Shown here: positions 41,301 to 51,357 of the stretch, piece by piece
Layout of the letters: every line of letters begins with the position of its first letter
Numbering within the stretch: position 1 is the stretch's first letter
DNA from: Hyaloraphidium curvatum
Taxonomy: Eukaryota > Monoblepharomycota > Hyaloraphidiomycetes > Hyaloraphidiales > Hyaloraphidiaceae
Assembly (NCBI GenBank): GCA_025558095.1
Contig: JAIVFI010000021.1
Location: 124,001 to 188,000 of the forward strand
Length of the DNA: 64,000 nucleotides
Direction of reading: 5' to 3'
The notes under the pieces: model-generated
Databases searched by the model: none
What the model saw: the letters and a program-made list of their open reading frames with translations, nothing else
What the model was told of the DNA's origin: nothing
Translations under genes and position numbers: made by a program

Positions 41301-42146
41301 CTGTGCCTTCCTTGGCGGCGGCCCTGCAGGCCAGGTGCCGGCCGTCTCGGCCGGAAGCCCGGGCGTCTCCACCTCCTCCCCTTCGGCCCCGGCCCCTCGC
41401 CAATCCATCGGCAACGGAGCTCCCGGTGCTCCTTCCCCGCCCGCCAGCCCGTTTCCCAGGACGGTGGCGCCGGCCTGGGTGTTCCCCGCCCCCTGCTTTG
41501 CTTCCCCCGGCCTCCGAGCTTTCCCCCCTCCGGAAGCCCGGTCTCCCGCCCTTGCTCCGCAGCCCAGCACCTCTGCAGCTCCCTCAGAACCTGCCCAGGG
41601 ACCGGCAGCCTGCCCCCTCGGCCGGCGCTGCGGCGGCAACGGGCCTCGACGCCGCCCAGGCGGAGAAGCGGGCGCTGGAGGCGTCGCGGCTGCGGCAAAG
41701 TACGGAGCCAAGCTCCAGGGCATCGACATTGTTTTCCACAACGGGCAGATGGTACCGGCGTACGAGCTTGCCGCCGGGAAGCTGTCGATCGAGGACGCCT
41801 ACAACGAGATCTACGTCGGGCGCGATGGCAAGATCTCGGTGGAGGAGCTGGACAGGGACTTTGGGCCCAAGTGGCGGCGGAACAACAACCGCATCCAAAC
41901 CGAATACGGAAGGCGGAAAGCGATCAAGGAGGAGCTGGAGAAGATCCGGCGCGGCCCGCCCGCAAAGTCGCCGACGGCGGCGCTCCGGGCCCTCAAGGAC
42001 AGGTTCACGGACAATGGGGCGGAGCTGACGGCGCGGCAGGTGAGCGACCGGCTCCAGAAGGCGGCGCGGGACGCCGCCAAGGCCTGCGAAGGAGGCGGCG
42101 GGCGGGGCGGGGACGGGTGCGGGCCGCGCAGGGGGCTGCGGCGTGA
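38318..42146 (+). pseudogene. Tyrosine recombinase gene of copy 2, broken by many 1-2-base indels
   Basis: Compared with copies 1 and 3: an extra C at about 38,396 shifts the frame soon after the start; a G is lost at the first donor (~39,907); a T is lost at ~40,135; CA is added at ~41,080; and single bases are gained or lost at about 41,260, 41,332, 41,394, 41,442, 41,546, 41,610, 41,698, 42,084, 42,128 and 42,172. The net change is +4, equal to the difference in unit length. The catalytic exon with THAGR and RWSNGKIFRERY is unchanged. No functional full-length protein could be made. Such dense indels without substitutions look like residual consensus errors in a repeat that could not be polished, so true inactivation is not proven. 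Confidence 0.7.
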
Positions 42147-43275
42147 CGGAAGGCGGGTCTTCTTGGGACATGGGCAGTAGCGAGGTAGCGGAGGATCTTT
42201 TCGTTCTTTTCCCTGTGTTTGGTTCGGTTCAAGAATTGTAGGCCTCAGAAATCCGGTCAATCCAGTCCAGTCTGCCAGCGGGCGGCGCCCGCGGGCTCGC
42301 AAAACCTCCAGGAGGCCGGCAAGGCCGCCAGTCGCGGGCACCCTGCGCTGGCAAGAGCCGCGCTGGGCTCGTTGTCCGATTTTGCGGTCCGTTGCCGCGC
42401 TGTATCGCGGGGGTAGAGGGGTGGCGGCGAACCCACGGCACTGCCCCCCCACATCCCCCTCCCGCCGGCGGGAACCCCCGGAAAATCCGAACGGCCAGCG
42501 AGTTCAATACCGCGGGCACCTCGAACGGGGATTTGTCCGGCCCTTCGACCCATCCATCCCGTGTTTCGCCTCCGGAAGAACCGGCGCCCGACCGACGGTC
42601 CCCCACATCCCCCCTCCCGCCGGCGACAGCTCCCGGAAAACCCCAACGGCCAGCGAGCCCAATGCCGTGGGCACCTCGAACGGCGATTTGTCGAGGCTTC
42701 GACCCGTCCGCCCGGTGTTTCGCCTCGAAGAGCCGGCTTCCGCCAGACGGCCCTCCCCATCCCCCCTCCCGCCGCCCTCCGGTCCCTCTGGGAGCTGGTC
42801 CAAACCGGTGCAGCAACGGTGCCCGGCCTCGGCGCGACGCACGCCGGCCGGCGGACCCGGCGGCGCCGCGGGAACACGGCACCTCCCGCGGGGGGTTCCC
42901 GCCCGCGGCCGCAATTGCGGGCTCCCCCACCGCCACGCCCGCCGCCGCGGGCCCGCACGCCGGGGCGCCGCACGGCCCGACCGGTGCCGGAGTCGCAGCG
43001 CCGCGCGGCGGCCCGGGGGGAGCGGCGGTGCGGCGCGCGGGAGCGCGGCCGGCTTCGCCCCTCCGCGGTCGGGGCCAAACACCGCCGCCGCCGCGGCCGC
43101 CGCCGACCACGGCGCCGCGCAGGCGGATCCCGCGGCCGCGCTGCAGGCCGGGCGGGCGGGGGGCGGCGGCCGTGGGGCAGCGGGGGAAAGGCGGTCCGGC
43201 TCCGGGGGAATGTTACACGCCCTGGGTGGGTTCGAGTCTGGCGGGGCCAATTAGAGCTGACCGCGGAACTGGCCG

Positions 43276-43301
43276 GGGAATGTTATGCGCATAACATTCC
43301 C
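43276..43301. repeat. 26-bp palindrome near the right end of copy 2
   Basis: Identical to the palindrome of copy 1, displaced by 5,428 bases. It lies about 90 bases before the copy 2/copy 3 junction. Confidence 0.9.
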
Positions 43302-43745
43302 TGCGGTCAGGGCGGCTAACGATCGGGCGGTCAGGTCTAGTTCAATTAGGCGGCGGTCAGGGGTTTGGGGGCTGACCACGGTGCACACACACAGAGCATA
43401 ATAATCACGGGCTTAGGCGGACGGTCAGGTCCGCGGCCAGGCTAACCGGGCGGGCGGCCAGCTCTAACGCGCTGACCGCACAAACGCTACCCCGAAGCAA
43501 CCGCCCGAACGCGGGCAAACACCCCCGCGCGGGCCCCGCCGACAGCGCAGAGCCGGACAGCTGTCGCGCGCCGAGCTCCCCGGGCCGGCGCTTCGCGCCG
43601 CGGAGGCCCGGTGCGCGAGCGGCGCCGCATCGCCCGCGGGCAAACGCTGACAGGTCGCGCGCGCGGGTTCCCCCGCGGTCCTCCCGCGCCGCGGTCCTCC
43701 CGCGCCGCGGACCCCATAGATTCGGCGGACCCCATAGATTCGCGC

Positions 43746-46700
43746 ATGGACACCCTCGCCGCCGCGGCGGCCGCGCTGGAGCCCGTCGCGGGCCCAGGTG
43801 CCGGCGGTGACGTCGACTCGACCCCCGCCCCGCGCGCCGCGCCCAAGCCGCGCAGGCCCGCCGCCGGAGCCGCCCCCGCCCGGGAGACGGGAGAAAGGAA
43901 GCGGAAGAGCGCGGGGGAGGGCGAGGGCGGCGCCGCTGCGGGCCCCGTCGCCTCCGCCGGCGGCCTGCAGGGCCCACCGAAGCGTCGGATCGCCGCGACC
44001 AAGCCCCCGTCGGCCAAGGCGCCCGGCGAACCGGGGCGCAAGCAGCCGGCAGGCATACGCAAGAAGGATCTGGCATCGGCCGGTGCTCCGGCAGCCCGCG
44101 GAGGTGCGGCGGGCGCCCCGGACGCGGCGGGCTCGGGAGGCAGCGGAGCGACGCGCAGGAGCAAGGTTGGCGACGCCGTCGTCCTGCACGAGGCGTCCCC
44201 GGGCGGGAATGATGCCGCTGCATCCGGTGCCGGGGCTCGCGCTCGCGGAGGAGGTGCTGGGGGCGACGGCGACGGCGCGCGGACCGGAGCTCCGGCTGGA
44301 GGGGCGCCGGTCAAGGCAGGAACCCCTCCCGGCGGTCAGGAAGCGCAGAATCCTGGCGGCCAGGGATCAGATGGATCCGCTCCCGCGGCAACGGCTGCCT
44401 CGGTCCCTCCGGCGGAGGCTCCGGCTCGACCGACGGCGCGGAAGCCAAAGAGGAAGCGCGCCGCCGAAGACGACGGGGATGCGGAGCGAGCCGGTGCCGA
44501 GCCCGGTGCAGACGGCGCGGACGGAGGCTTGGGCCCCGCCGAGCGCAGCGAGCTCGAGGAGGCGCTCCGTTCCGGCCCCGCCGTGTCGGACGACCTGGAG
44601 CGCCGGGCCGCCCTCGCCGCGGACGAGGCCTGGAAGAACAGGGAGAACAGCGGGACCACGGACAGCATCTACGCCTCGCACTTTGAGCACTACAAGCTCT
44701 GGTGCGGCGGGAACGGCGTGGAGCCCTTCCCCGTCCTGCCGGCCAAGGCGGTGCTGTTCGCCGACTGGACGATGAAGCGGCCGCGCCTCAAGTCCGGCGT
44801 GAGGAAGGGCTCGAAGAAGGGGCGCACGGCGGACCAGGGCCCAGCAACCCTGGCGGCTTTGGAAGAGCTGTTCGTCACGGGCACTCGGATTGGGCCGGGT
44901 GTGGTCGGGGGCGTTCTCAACGCCCTCGAGTTCTTGCGCAAGGCCACGGCCATCGACTTCCCCGAGGCCGATTTCCCGCAGGCCCACCGCCCGCTCCGAA
45001 GCGATCCTCGGGTGACGCGGATCGAGAAGCTCTCGAAGCAGAACAGCGCGTCGCGGCAGGCAAACTCGGAGGAGATCAAGTCGGCCGGCGGCGCGTCCAA
45101 GACCTACAACCAGCAGCAGTACCGCGACGTCGCGGACTACCATCTGCTGCGAGCGGCGAACGGCAAGAAGGCTGCCGTCACGCCGCAGGAGGCCGCCGCG
45201 GGGGTGCGCAACCGGGCACTGCACTTGATCTCGGGATCCTTGGCGGATCGGTCGTCGGACGTGCGCCCGACCGCGCTCTCGGACGTGCAGTTGCGCGAGG
45301 TGACTCTCCCAAAGACTGATCGCATTGTGGAGGTGGGCAGTCAATCTCCGTGGGTCGCGTGAAGCTTCCTAACGCTTGTTTGCCCGCCCAGCTCGGCGTC
45401 ATCCTCGACAACAGCTCGAAAACAAACAAGGAAGGGGAGATCTTCGAGAAGGCGATGTTGCGGAACCCGGACGTCCGGATCTGCCCCATCAACTCGCTCG
45501 CCCTGCACAGCTATGCAACGTACCACATCCTACAGGAGCGGCCCTCGGAGCTTGCCCCCGTTTTTGACGCCAAGAGCCCGCCGTACGGCCGCAGGGACTG
45601 GTACAAGATCCCGCTGTTTCCTGGGAACGGAGAGAAGGGGGAGATCGCGTACAAGAGTGGGTGGCCGCGGACTTCCCGCCTCTCCGTGAACTCACGGGCC
45701 CTTCTCCGCCGCAGCGCACTGGAAAGCAGTCACGGGAGCACACACGGCGCTCGGGCTCTTCGACGTCACGAAGAAGACCCACGCTGGGCGCTCGTACGCT
45801 CCGCGTCGCGCGCATGCCAAGGACTGTCCCGACGAGGACATGATGGCCCTGGGGCGGTGGAGCAACGGCAAGATCTTCCGGGAGCGATACTTGACGTCGA
45901 TGCCGTGGCCGGCGGTCATCGCGACCGCCGACTCCGACGCCTCCAACCCGGCGGCCTACTACGTCCCGCGTGCGCAGCTCGGTGGGTGCCGTCGAATTGA
46001 CACCTGGCGAGGCGCCACTGACGCAGCACGATCGATCGCGTCGATCCTGCAGAGCCGCCTGCGGAGCTCCAGCAACGCATCATGCCTTGGGCAGACGCCT
46101 CGCTCGCTGCGTACAAGGAGCGCCTCGAACTGGACCCGTCCAAGTACCGCGACCCGTGCTGTGAGATGACCTGCAAGAGGTTCATTTTGGAGCGGAAGGT
46201 GCGGGGCGTCCCTTTTCCTCGGTCGTGCGTGCATGCGGGCGGTTGCTGACCACCCTGCTTTACTCTTGCAGATCCTCCTTCAAGACGCCCCGGAGCTCAT
46301 CAACCATTTCGCCCCCGAGTTCAGCAAGGACGGCTACGATGCGCACGCGGACGACGGCCTCCCCTTCGTCTTCAAGACCGAGCTCTTCCTCTCCACCGAG
46401 TACCTGGTATGGCACCGCGAAGCGCTCGCCAAGATCGGCGAGCTGCGCGAGGCCGTGCGCCACGTGGCTGGGCCGAAGGAGTTTGTGAACGCATCGTGCC
46501 GCTCTTTCAGCAGCAGAACCTACTCTTCGGGCGCCTCGAGGAGGCTGTCTCGCGCAAGCCGGACGGGGCGTCGGCAGACCTGCGCACCGCGGTGCGCGAG
46601 GACGTGCGCGAGGACATGACCGTCCTCTACAACACGCTCGTGGAGACCCTCGACTCCACCATGGAGCAGGCCATGGAGCATCTGACCGAGACGGTCACGG

Positions 46701-47569
46701 ACGTGGTGCAGGACGTGTTCCGCAAGGCTGTGCCTTCCTTGGCGGCGGCCCTGCAGGCCCAGGTGCCGGCCGTCTCGGCCGGAAGCCCGGGCGTCTCCAC
46801 CTCCTCCCCTTCGGCCCCGGCCCTCGCCAATCCATCGGCAACGGAGCTCCCGGTGCTCCTTCCCCGCCCGCAGCCCGTTTCCCAGGACGGTGGCGCCGGC
46901 CTGGGTGTTCCCCGCCCCCTGCTTTGCTTCCCCCGGCCTCCGAGCTTTCCCCCCTCCGGAAGCCCGGTCTCCGCCCTTGCTCCGCAGCCCAGCACCTCTG
47001 CAGCTCCCTCAGAACCTGCCCAGGGACCGGCAGCTGCCCCCTCGGCCGGCGCTGCGGCGGCAACGGGCCTCGACGCCGCCCAGGCGGAGAAGCGGGCGCT
47101 GGAGGCGTCGCGGCTGCGGCAAAAGTACGGAGCCAAGCTCCAGGGCATCGACATTGTTTTCCACAACGGGCAGATGGTACCGGCGTACGAGCTTGCCGCC
47201 GGGAAGCTGTCGATCGAGGACGCCTACAACGAGATCTACGTCGGGCGCGATGGCAAGATCTCGGTGGAGGAGCTGGACAGGGACTTTGGGCCCAAGTGGC
47301 GGCGGAACAACAACCGCATCCAAACCGAATACGGAAGGCGGAAAGCGATCAAGGAGGAGCTGGAGAAGATCCGGCGCGGCCCGCCCGCAAAGTCGCCGAC
47401 GGCGGCGCTCCGGGCCCTCAAGGACAGGTTCACGGACAATGGGGCGGAGCTGACGGCGCGGCAGGTGAGCGACCGGCTCCAGAAGGCGGCGCGGGACGCC
47501 GCCAAGGCTGCGAAGGAGGCGGCGGGCGGGGCGGGGACGGGTGCGGCCGCGCAGGGGGCTGCGGCGTGA
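43746..47569 (+). CDS. Crypton-type tyrosine recombinase with GCR1_C-like domain, copy 3
   Basis: The same six-exon gene as in copy 1, displaced by 10,852 bases: 43746-45332, 45392-45656, 45715-45981, 46053-46198, 46272-46463 and 46511-47569. It encodes ~1,171 residues with the full R-H-x-x-R-W-Y set. One residue differs: GGAPV here against GGTPV in copy 1, near residue 187. It is a potentially active recombinase. With copy 1 it provides two intact sources that could mobilise all three units, including copy 2 in trans. Confidence 0.85.
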
Positions 47570-48699
47570 CGGAAGGCGGGTCTTCTTGGGACATGGGGCA
47601 GTAGCGAGGTAGCGGAGGATCTTTTCGTTCTTTTCCCTGTGTTTGGTTCGGTTCAAGAATTGTAGGCCTCAGAAATCCGGTCAATCCAGTCCAGTCTGCC
47701 AGCGGGCGGCGCCCGCGGGCTCGCAAAACCTCCAGGAGGCCGGCAAGGCCGCCAGTCGCGGGCACCCTGCGCTGGCAAGAGCCGCGCTGGGCTCGTTGTC
47801 CGATTTTGCGGTCCGTTGCCGCGCTGTATCGCGGGGGTAGAGGGGTGGCGGCGAACCCACGGCACTGCCCCCCCACATCCCCCTCCCGCCGGCGGGAACC
47901 CCCGGAAAATCCGAACGGCCAGCGAGTTCAATACCGCGGGCACCTCGAACGGGGATTTGTCCGGCCCTTCGACCCATCCATCCCGTGTTTCGCCTCCGGA
48001 AGAACCGGCGCCCGACCGACGGTCCCCCACATCCCCCCTCCCGCCGGCGACAGCTCCCGGAAAACCCCAACGGCCAGCGAGCCCAATGCCGTGGGCACCT
48101 CGAACGGCGATTTGTCGAGGCTTCGACCCGTCCGCCCGGTGTTTCGCCTCGAAGAGCCGGCTTCCGCCAGACGGCCCTCCCCATCCCCCCTCCCGCCGCC
48201 CTCCGGTCCCTCTGGGAGCTGGTCCAAACCGGTGCAGCAACGGTGCCCGGCCTCGGCGCGACGCACGCCGGCCGGCGGACCCGGCGGCGCCGCGGGAACA
48301 CGGCACCTCCCGCGGGGGGTTCCCGCCCGCGGCCGCAATTGCGGGCTCCCCCACCGCCACGCCCGCCGCCGCGGGCCCGCACGCCGGGGCGCCGCACGGC
48401 CCGACCGGTGCCGGAGTCGCAGCGCCGCGCGGCGGCCCGGGGGGAGCGGCGGTGCGGCGCGCGGGAGCGCGGCCGGCTTCGCCCCTCCGCGGTCGGGGCC
48501 AAACACCGCCGCCGCCGCGGCCGCCGCCGACCACGGCGCCGCGCAGGCGGATCCCGCGGCCGCGCTGCAGGCCGGGCGGGCGGGGGGCGGCGGCCGTGGG
48601 GCAGCGGGGGAAAGGCGGTCCGGCTCCGGGGGAATGTTACACGCCCTGGGTGGGTTCGAGTCTGGCGGGGCCAATTAGAGCTGACCGCGGAACTGGCCG

Positions 48700-48725
48700 G
48701 GGAATGTTATGCGCATAACATTCCC
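48700..48725. repeat. 26-bp palindrome near the right end of copy 3
   Basis: Identical to the dyads of copies 1 and 2, displaced by 10,852 bases from the first. It lies about 90 bases before the array's right boundary. Confidence 0.9.
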
Positions 48726-48817
48726 TGCGGTCAGGGCGGCTAACGATCGGGCGGTCAGGTCTAGTTCAATTAGGCGGCGGTCAGGGGTTTGGGGGCTGAC
48801 CACGGTGCACACACACA

Positions 48818-49174
48818 CGAAAAGCGAGTCGTTCATTTCGCCGCGCTCCCCTCGCCTCGACCCCCGAATCCCCGACGCGAAAAGGTAGCAATTGGTGGAC
48901 GTTGGACCGGCCAGGGCGCAGAGGAACTATCCTCGTCCGTGGACACGAACTAAAGCCAGGAAATACGCGTGCGGATTCAAAGACTCACGAAGGACAGATC
49001 GACTCGGTCGTGACCGTTATTCCCGCCCATCTCCCAGGCCTTCACGCTGCGTGCACACCATTTCGATAGCGAGCAACTAGACTTGTCGTGAAGGGGGTTC
49101 TCAATTGCATTGCCACTGACCCAAAATACACGGAGCTTCGGTCGGATTGCTCATCCGCAGTGAGGCACGTTTCG
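48818..49174. other. Right flank of the array, no gene seen
   Basis: About 350 bases of lower-GC sequence follow the array. Before insertion, this DNA would have joined the Zn2Cys6 gene's upstream region, so it may hold that gene's old promoter. A 62-codon frame at 48892-49080 has no support. Nothing else is recognised. Confidence 0.5.
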
Positions 49175-50098
49175 CTACAGATTGGACCTCCTCCGCCGCG
49201 GGATTCCGACGGCTCCGACGCGAGCCAGCCCAACGATCTCCTCCGATGCGAACCCGAGCTCGCCCAACACCTCCTCCGTGTGCTCGCCCAACCCCGGCGC
49301 ACGGGTCGGCGCCTTCCCCGTGCCCTCTTCCCCTTCGACGCGGAACGGGCACCGCACGGTGCTCCCTTTCCCGTCCTCAAACTCGGCAAAGAACCCGCAC
49401 TCCCTGGGCTGCGCGTCCGCCGCGACCGCCCCCGGTCCCGGCAGCCCCGGGCCCAACGAAGGCACACCCGACGGCTCCCCGTTCAGGTCCCCGTGGAGCG
49501 GCGCAGCGGCGGCCCATAGCCCGTTGGCGAGCAGCGCGGTGCTCACGTGCGAACCCTTGCCCGTGCGCTCCCGGTTGTACAGGGCGAGCAGGACGCCGGC
49601 GACGAGGGAGACGGCGGTGGGGTGGTCGCCCGTGCCCGGTATCGGGGAGGTGCGCAGGATGGAAAGCATCCCCGAGCGGGCCCAGTAGGCTTGCGGGTCG
49701 AACCCTGGCGCGTCGGCCTCGGGTCCTCGCTCGCCGTACGCCGAGACCGACGCGTAGATGAGCCGCGGGTTGAGCGCCGACAGCGACGCGTAGTCGATCC
49801 CCATCCGTTCGCGCGACGAGGGCAGCGCGTTGGTCACGAACACGTCCGCGCCCTTCACGAGCCTGCGGAGCACCTCGCGCGCCTCGGGCCGCTTCAGGTC
49901 CAGCGAAATGCAGCGCTTGTTCCTGTTGGTCGTGTCGTACGGGTACGCCCCACTTATGCCGAACGCGGCGCCGCGCCACGGGTCGCCCCAGGGGGGCTCG
50001 ATGCGCACGACCGACGCGCCAAAGTCGGCGAGGAGCGTCGAGGTGGAGGGGCCCGCAATGAAGGTCGCGCAGTCCACGACGCGCAGGTGCGAGAGCAT
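49175..50098 (-). CDS. CaiB/BaiF-type (class III) CoA-transferase, shortened
   Basis: A single frame of 307 residues starts at the ATG at 50098 (MLSHLRVVDCATFIAGPSTS). The class III CoA-transferase signatures follow: LLADFGASVVRIEPPWGDP, NRNKRCISLDLKRPEA, VFVTNALPSSRERMGIDY, NPRLIYASVSAYGERGP, and near the end GLGEHTEEVLGELGF. Family members are about 380-400 residues. Here the part between the ERTGKGSHVSTALLANGLW block and the C-terminal GEHTEEVL block is about 100 residues too short. The usual catalytic aspartate position in that block reads alanine. CoA transfer between carboxylates would be the family function. This copy may be inactive or a divergent subfamily. A longer in-frame N-terminus is possible but has no family match. 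Confidence 0.75.
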   Translation of the reverse strand: MLSHLRVVDCATFIAGPSTSTLLADFGASVVRIEPPWGDPWRGAAFGISGAYPYDTTNRNKRCISLDLKRPEAREVLRRLVKGADVFVTNALPSSRERMGIDYASLSALNPRLIYASVSAYGERGPEADAPGFDPQAYWARSGMLSILRTSPIPGTGDHPTAVSLVAGVLLALYNRERTGKGSHVSTALLANGLWAAAAPLHGDLNGEPSGVPSLGPGLPGPGAVAADAQPRECGFFAEFEDGKGSTVRCPFRVEGEEGTGKAPTRAPGLGEHTEEVLGELGFASEEIVGLARVGAVGIPRRRRSNL

Positions 50099-50437
50099 CG
50101 AGACGGAAGGCGACTGCAGATTCGTTGGAAGCTCAGAAACACGCGTTTCGCTCGCTTTCGGCGCGACGCGGCCGAGGTAGTGGACGATGCGTTTCGGGGG
50201 AGACAATGCACGAGTCGATCGCGAAAGCGCGATAGTGCCGGCCCCTCGTTCTCGAAGGAATCTCCCGTCTCCCTGGCCGCGTCCTTCCAGGAAACATCGG
50301 GCGAAAAGATGGCCGCAGCCAACAATTTCGTCGGTGGCCCCGTCAGAGTGGCCTACTGGTGCGCGTCGCGCCTTCCATGACGTGTCTTGTGACAGTCTCC
50401 CGTCCTCACCTCTGTTCCATTCCCTGCCAACCGTACC
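50099..50437. other. Short intergenic region between divergent CoA-transferase and transferase-like genes
   Basis: About 340 bases. The first exon of the glutathione-transferase-like gene may lie here, but I could not identify a convincing start. No repeat or RNA gene is seen. Confidence 0.35.
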
Positions 50438-51270
50438 TTGCGGTCGCGCTTTCGCCTCCCGGCTACCACGGCGGAACGCAGGGACTATCCCATCGCCCGC
50501 GGGAACAATATCCGCCTCGTGCTCGCGGACCTCGGCGGACCTCGGAATCCCGTTCGAAGACGTCGTCCCGGGGACGATCGAGGAGTGGCCCGCGGAAAAG
50601 AAGCGCATCCTCGAAAACAAGATCAACCTCGGCACGCTGCCCTGGGTCGAGCTGCCCGATGGGAGGGTGATCGGGGAGCACCTCGCTTTTCTCCGGTACG
50701 TAGCGAGGAAGGCGGGCGGCGAACTGTACCCCGTTGAGGACCCCGAGAAAGCTTTGGTTGTGGATGAGGTAGCATTTCGCGTTCTTGACGGATCGGAGAA
50801 CGGACCGCCGACCTCCACTGCAGATGCTGGACCTCAACTAGGACTGGAGGCTCAACCGCCGCGAACGCCCTTTCGTTCTCCCTCATCTCCATCGGCTCCC
50901 TCCATGTCATCTCACCCCGTTCTCCTGCAGCTACGAGCGATCCCGCCTCGCCATCCTCGACGTGATCGAGCACCGCTACGCCACGAACCCGTTCCACGGC
51001 CCAGGCCCGATCACCATCGCGGACCACTTCACCTACCAGACCCTCGTCGAATGGCCTCCTGCTATACTTCCAGGGGCGGATGCGAGGTTTCCGGAGCTGG
51101 TCAAGCTCAGGGAGGCGATGAAGCAGAGGCCTGGGATCAAGGCGCTGGAGGAGAGCCAGAAGGGGAGGAGCGAGGCGGTGCCGGAGATGGTCGCCCAAAG
51201 CCAGCCTCATTTGGCGGAGATGTACCGCCGGGTGGTGGGCGAAGACGAAGTCAAGGCACGCGAAGAATAG
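50438..51270 (+). pseudogene. Glutathione S-transferase-like gene with frame lesions
   Basis: N-terminal thioredoxin-fold pieces YPIARGNNIRLVLADLG and IPFEDVVPGTIEEW lie in different frames. They are separated by an exact 10-bp tandem duplication (GCGGACCTCG at 50525-50534 and 50535-50544). Removing one unit would join them in frame. The sequence then runs NLGTLPWVELPDGRVIGEHL to ALVVDE, an apparent intron, and MLDLN-TAG-DWRL, where the family expects no stop. The C-terminal domain resumes at 50932 with YERSRLAILDVIEHRYATNP, in a phase that simple splicing does not restore, and ends at 51270. The family conjugates glutathione to electrophiles or has Ure2-like roles. The gene looks inactivated; sequencing error is the alternative. 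Confidence 0.65.
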
Positions 51271-51357
51271 AAGAAAGGTGGAGGCGATACAGGGCACGGC
51301 GCGGGTGGTGCTGAGTCACCGTTTTCCGGACAGCACGAAACCATCGTTCAAGCAAGC

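Larger units (their letters stand above)
37963..43393 (+). mobile_element. Crypton-like element, copy 2 (indel-bearing)
   Basis: The middle unit is 5,428 bases long, four more than its neighbours. It abuts copy 1 and copy 3 directly at ACA (37963-37965 and 43391-43393). Its ends and 3' non-coding part match the other copies. Differences are about 15 short indels, nearly all between 38,390 and 42,175, plus a T for G at about 40,978. Confidence 0.85.
32539..48817 (+). repeat. Head-to-tail tandem array of three Crypton-like elements
   Basis: Three units follow each other with no spacer, at 32539, 37963 and 43391, ending at 48817. The period is 5,424 bases for units 1 and 3 and 5,428 for unit 2. 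Each unit begins ACAGAGCATAATAATCACGG and ends GGGCTGACCACGGTGCACAC(AC)n. Left flank (tat|ACA) and right flank (ACA|cgaaaag) share only ACA with the internal junctions. Units 1 and 3 differ at one base that I noticed (33452, A versus G). Such identity implies very recent amplification or gene conversion. Confidence 0.93.
43391..48817 (+). mobile_element. Crypton-like element, copy 3 (intact)
   Basis: The third unit is 5,424 bases long and essentially identical to copy 1. It ends in GTGCACACACACA and then host sequence cgaaaagcgagtc. The longer AC tract here (ten bases against nine at the inner junctions) makes the exact crossover point uncertain by a few bases. The same coding and end structure as copy 1 applies. 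Confidence 0.85.

Noticed and set aside
32539-48817. Array as host centromere-binding (Ndc10-like) genes in tandem
   Set aside because: Ndc10 shares the ancestral fold, but the complete catalytic residues, unit-wide identity including non-coding DNA, and exact end-to-end joins favour a mobile element.
32539-48817. Array as LTR retrotransposon or DDE transposon repeats
   Set aside because: No long terminal repeats, reverse transcriptase, DDE motif, terminal inverted repeats or target-site duplication longer than 3 bp.
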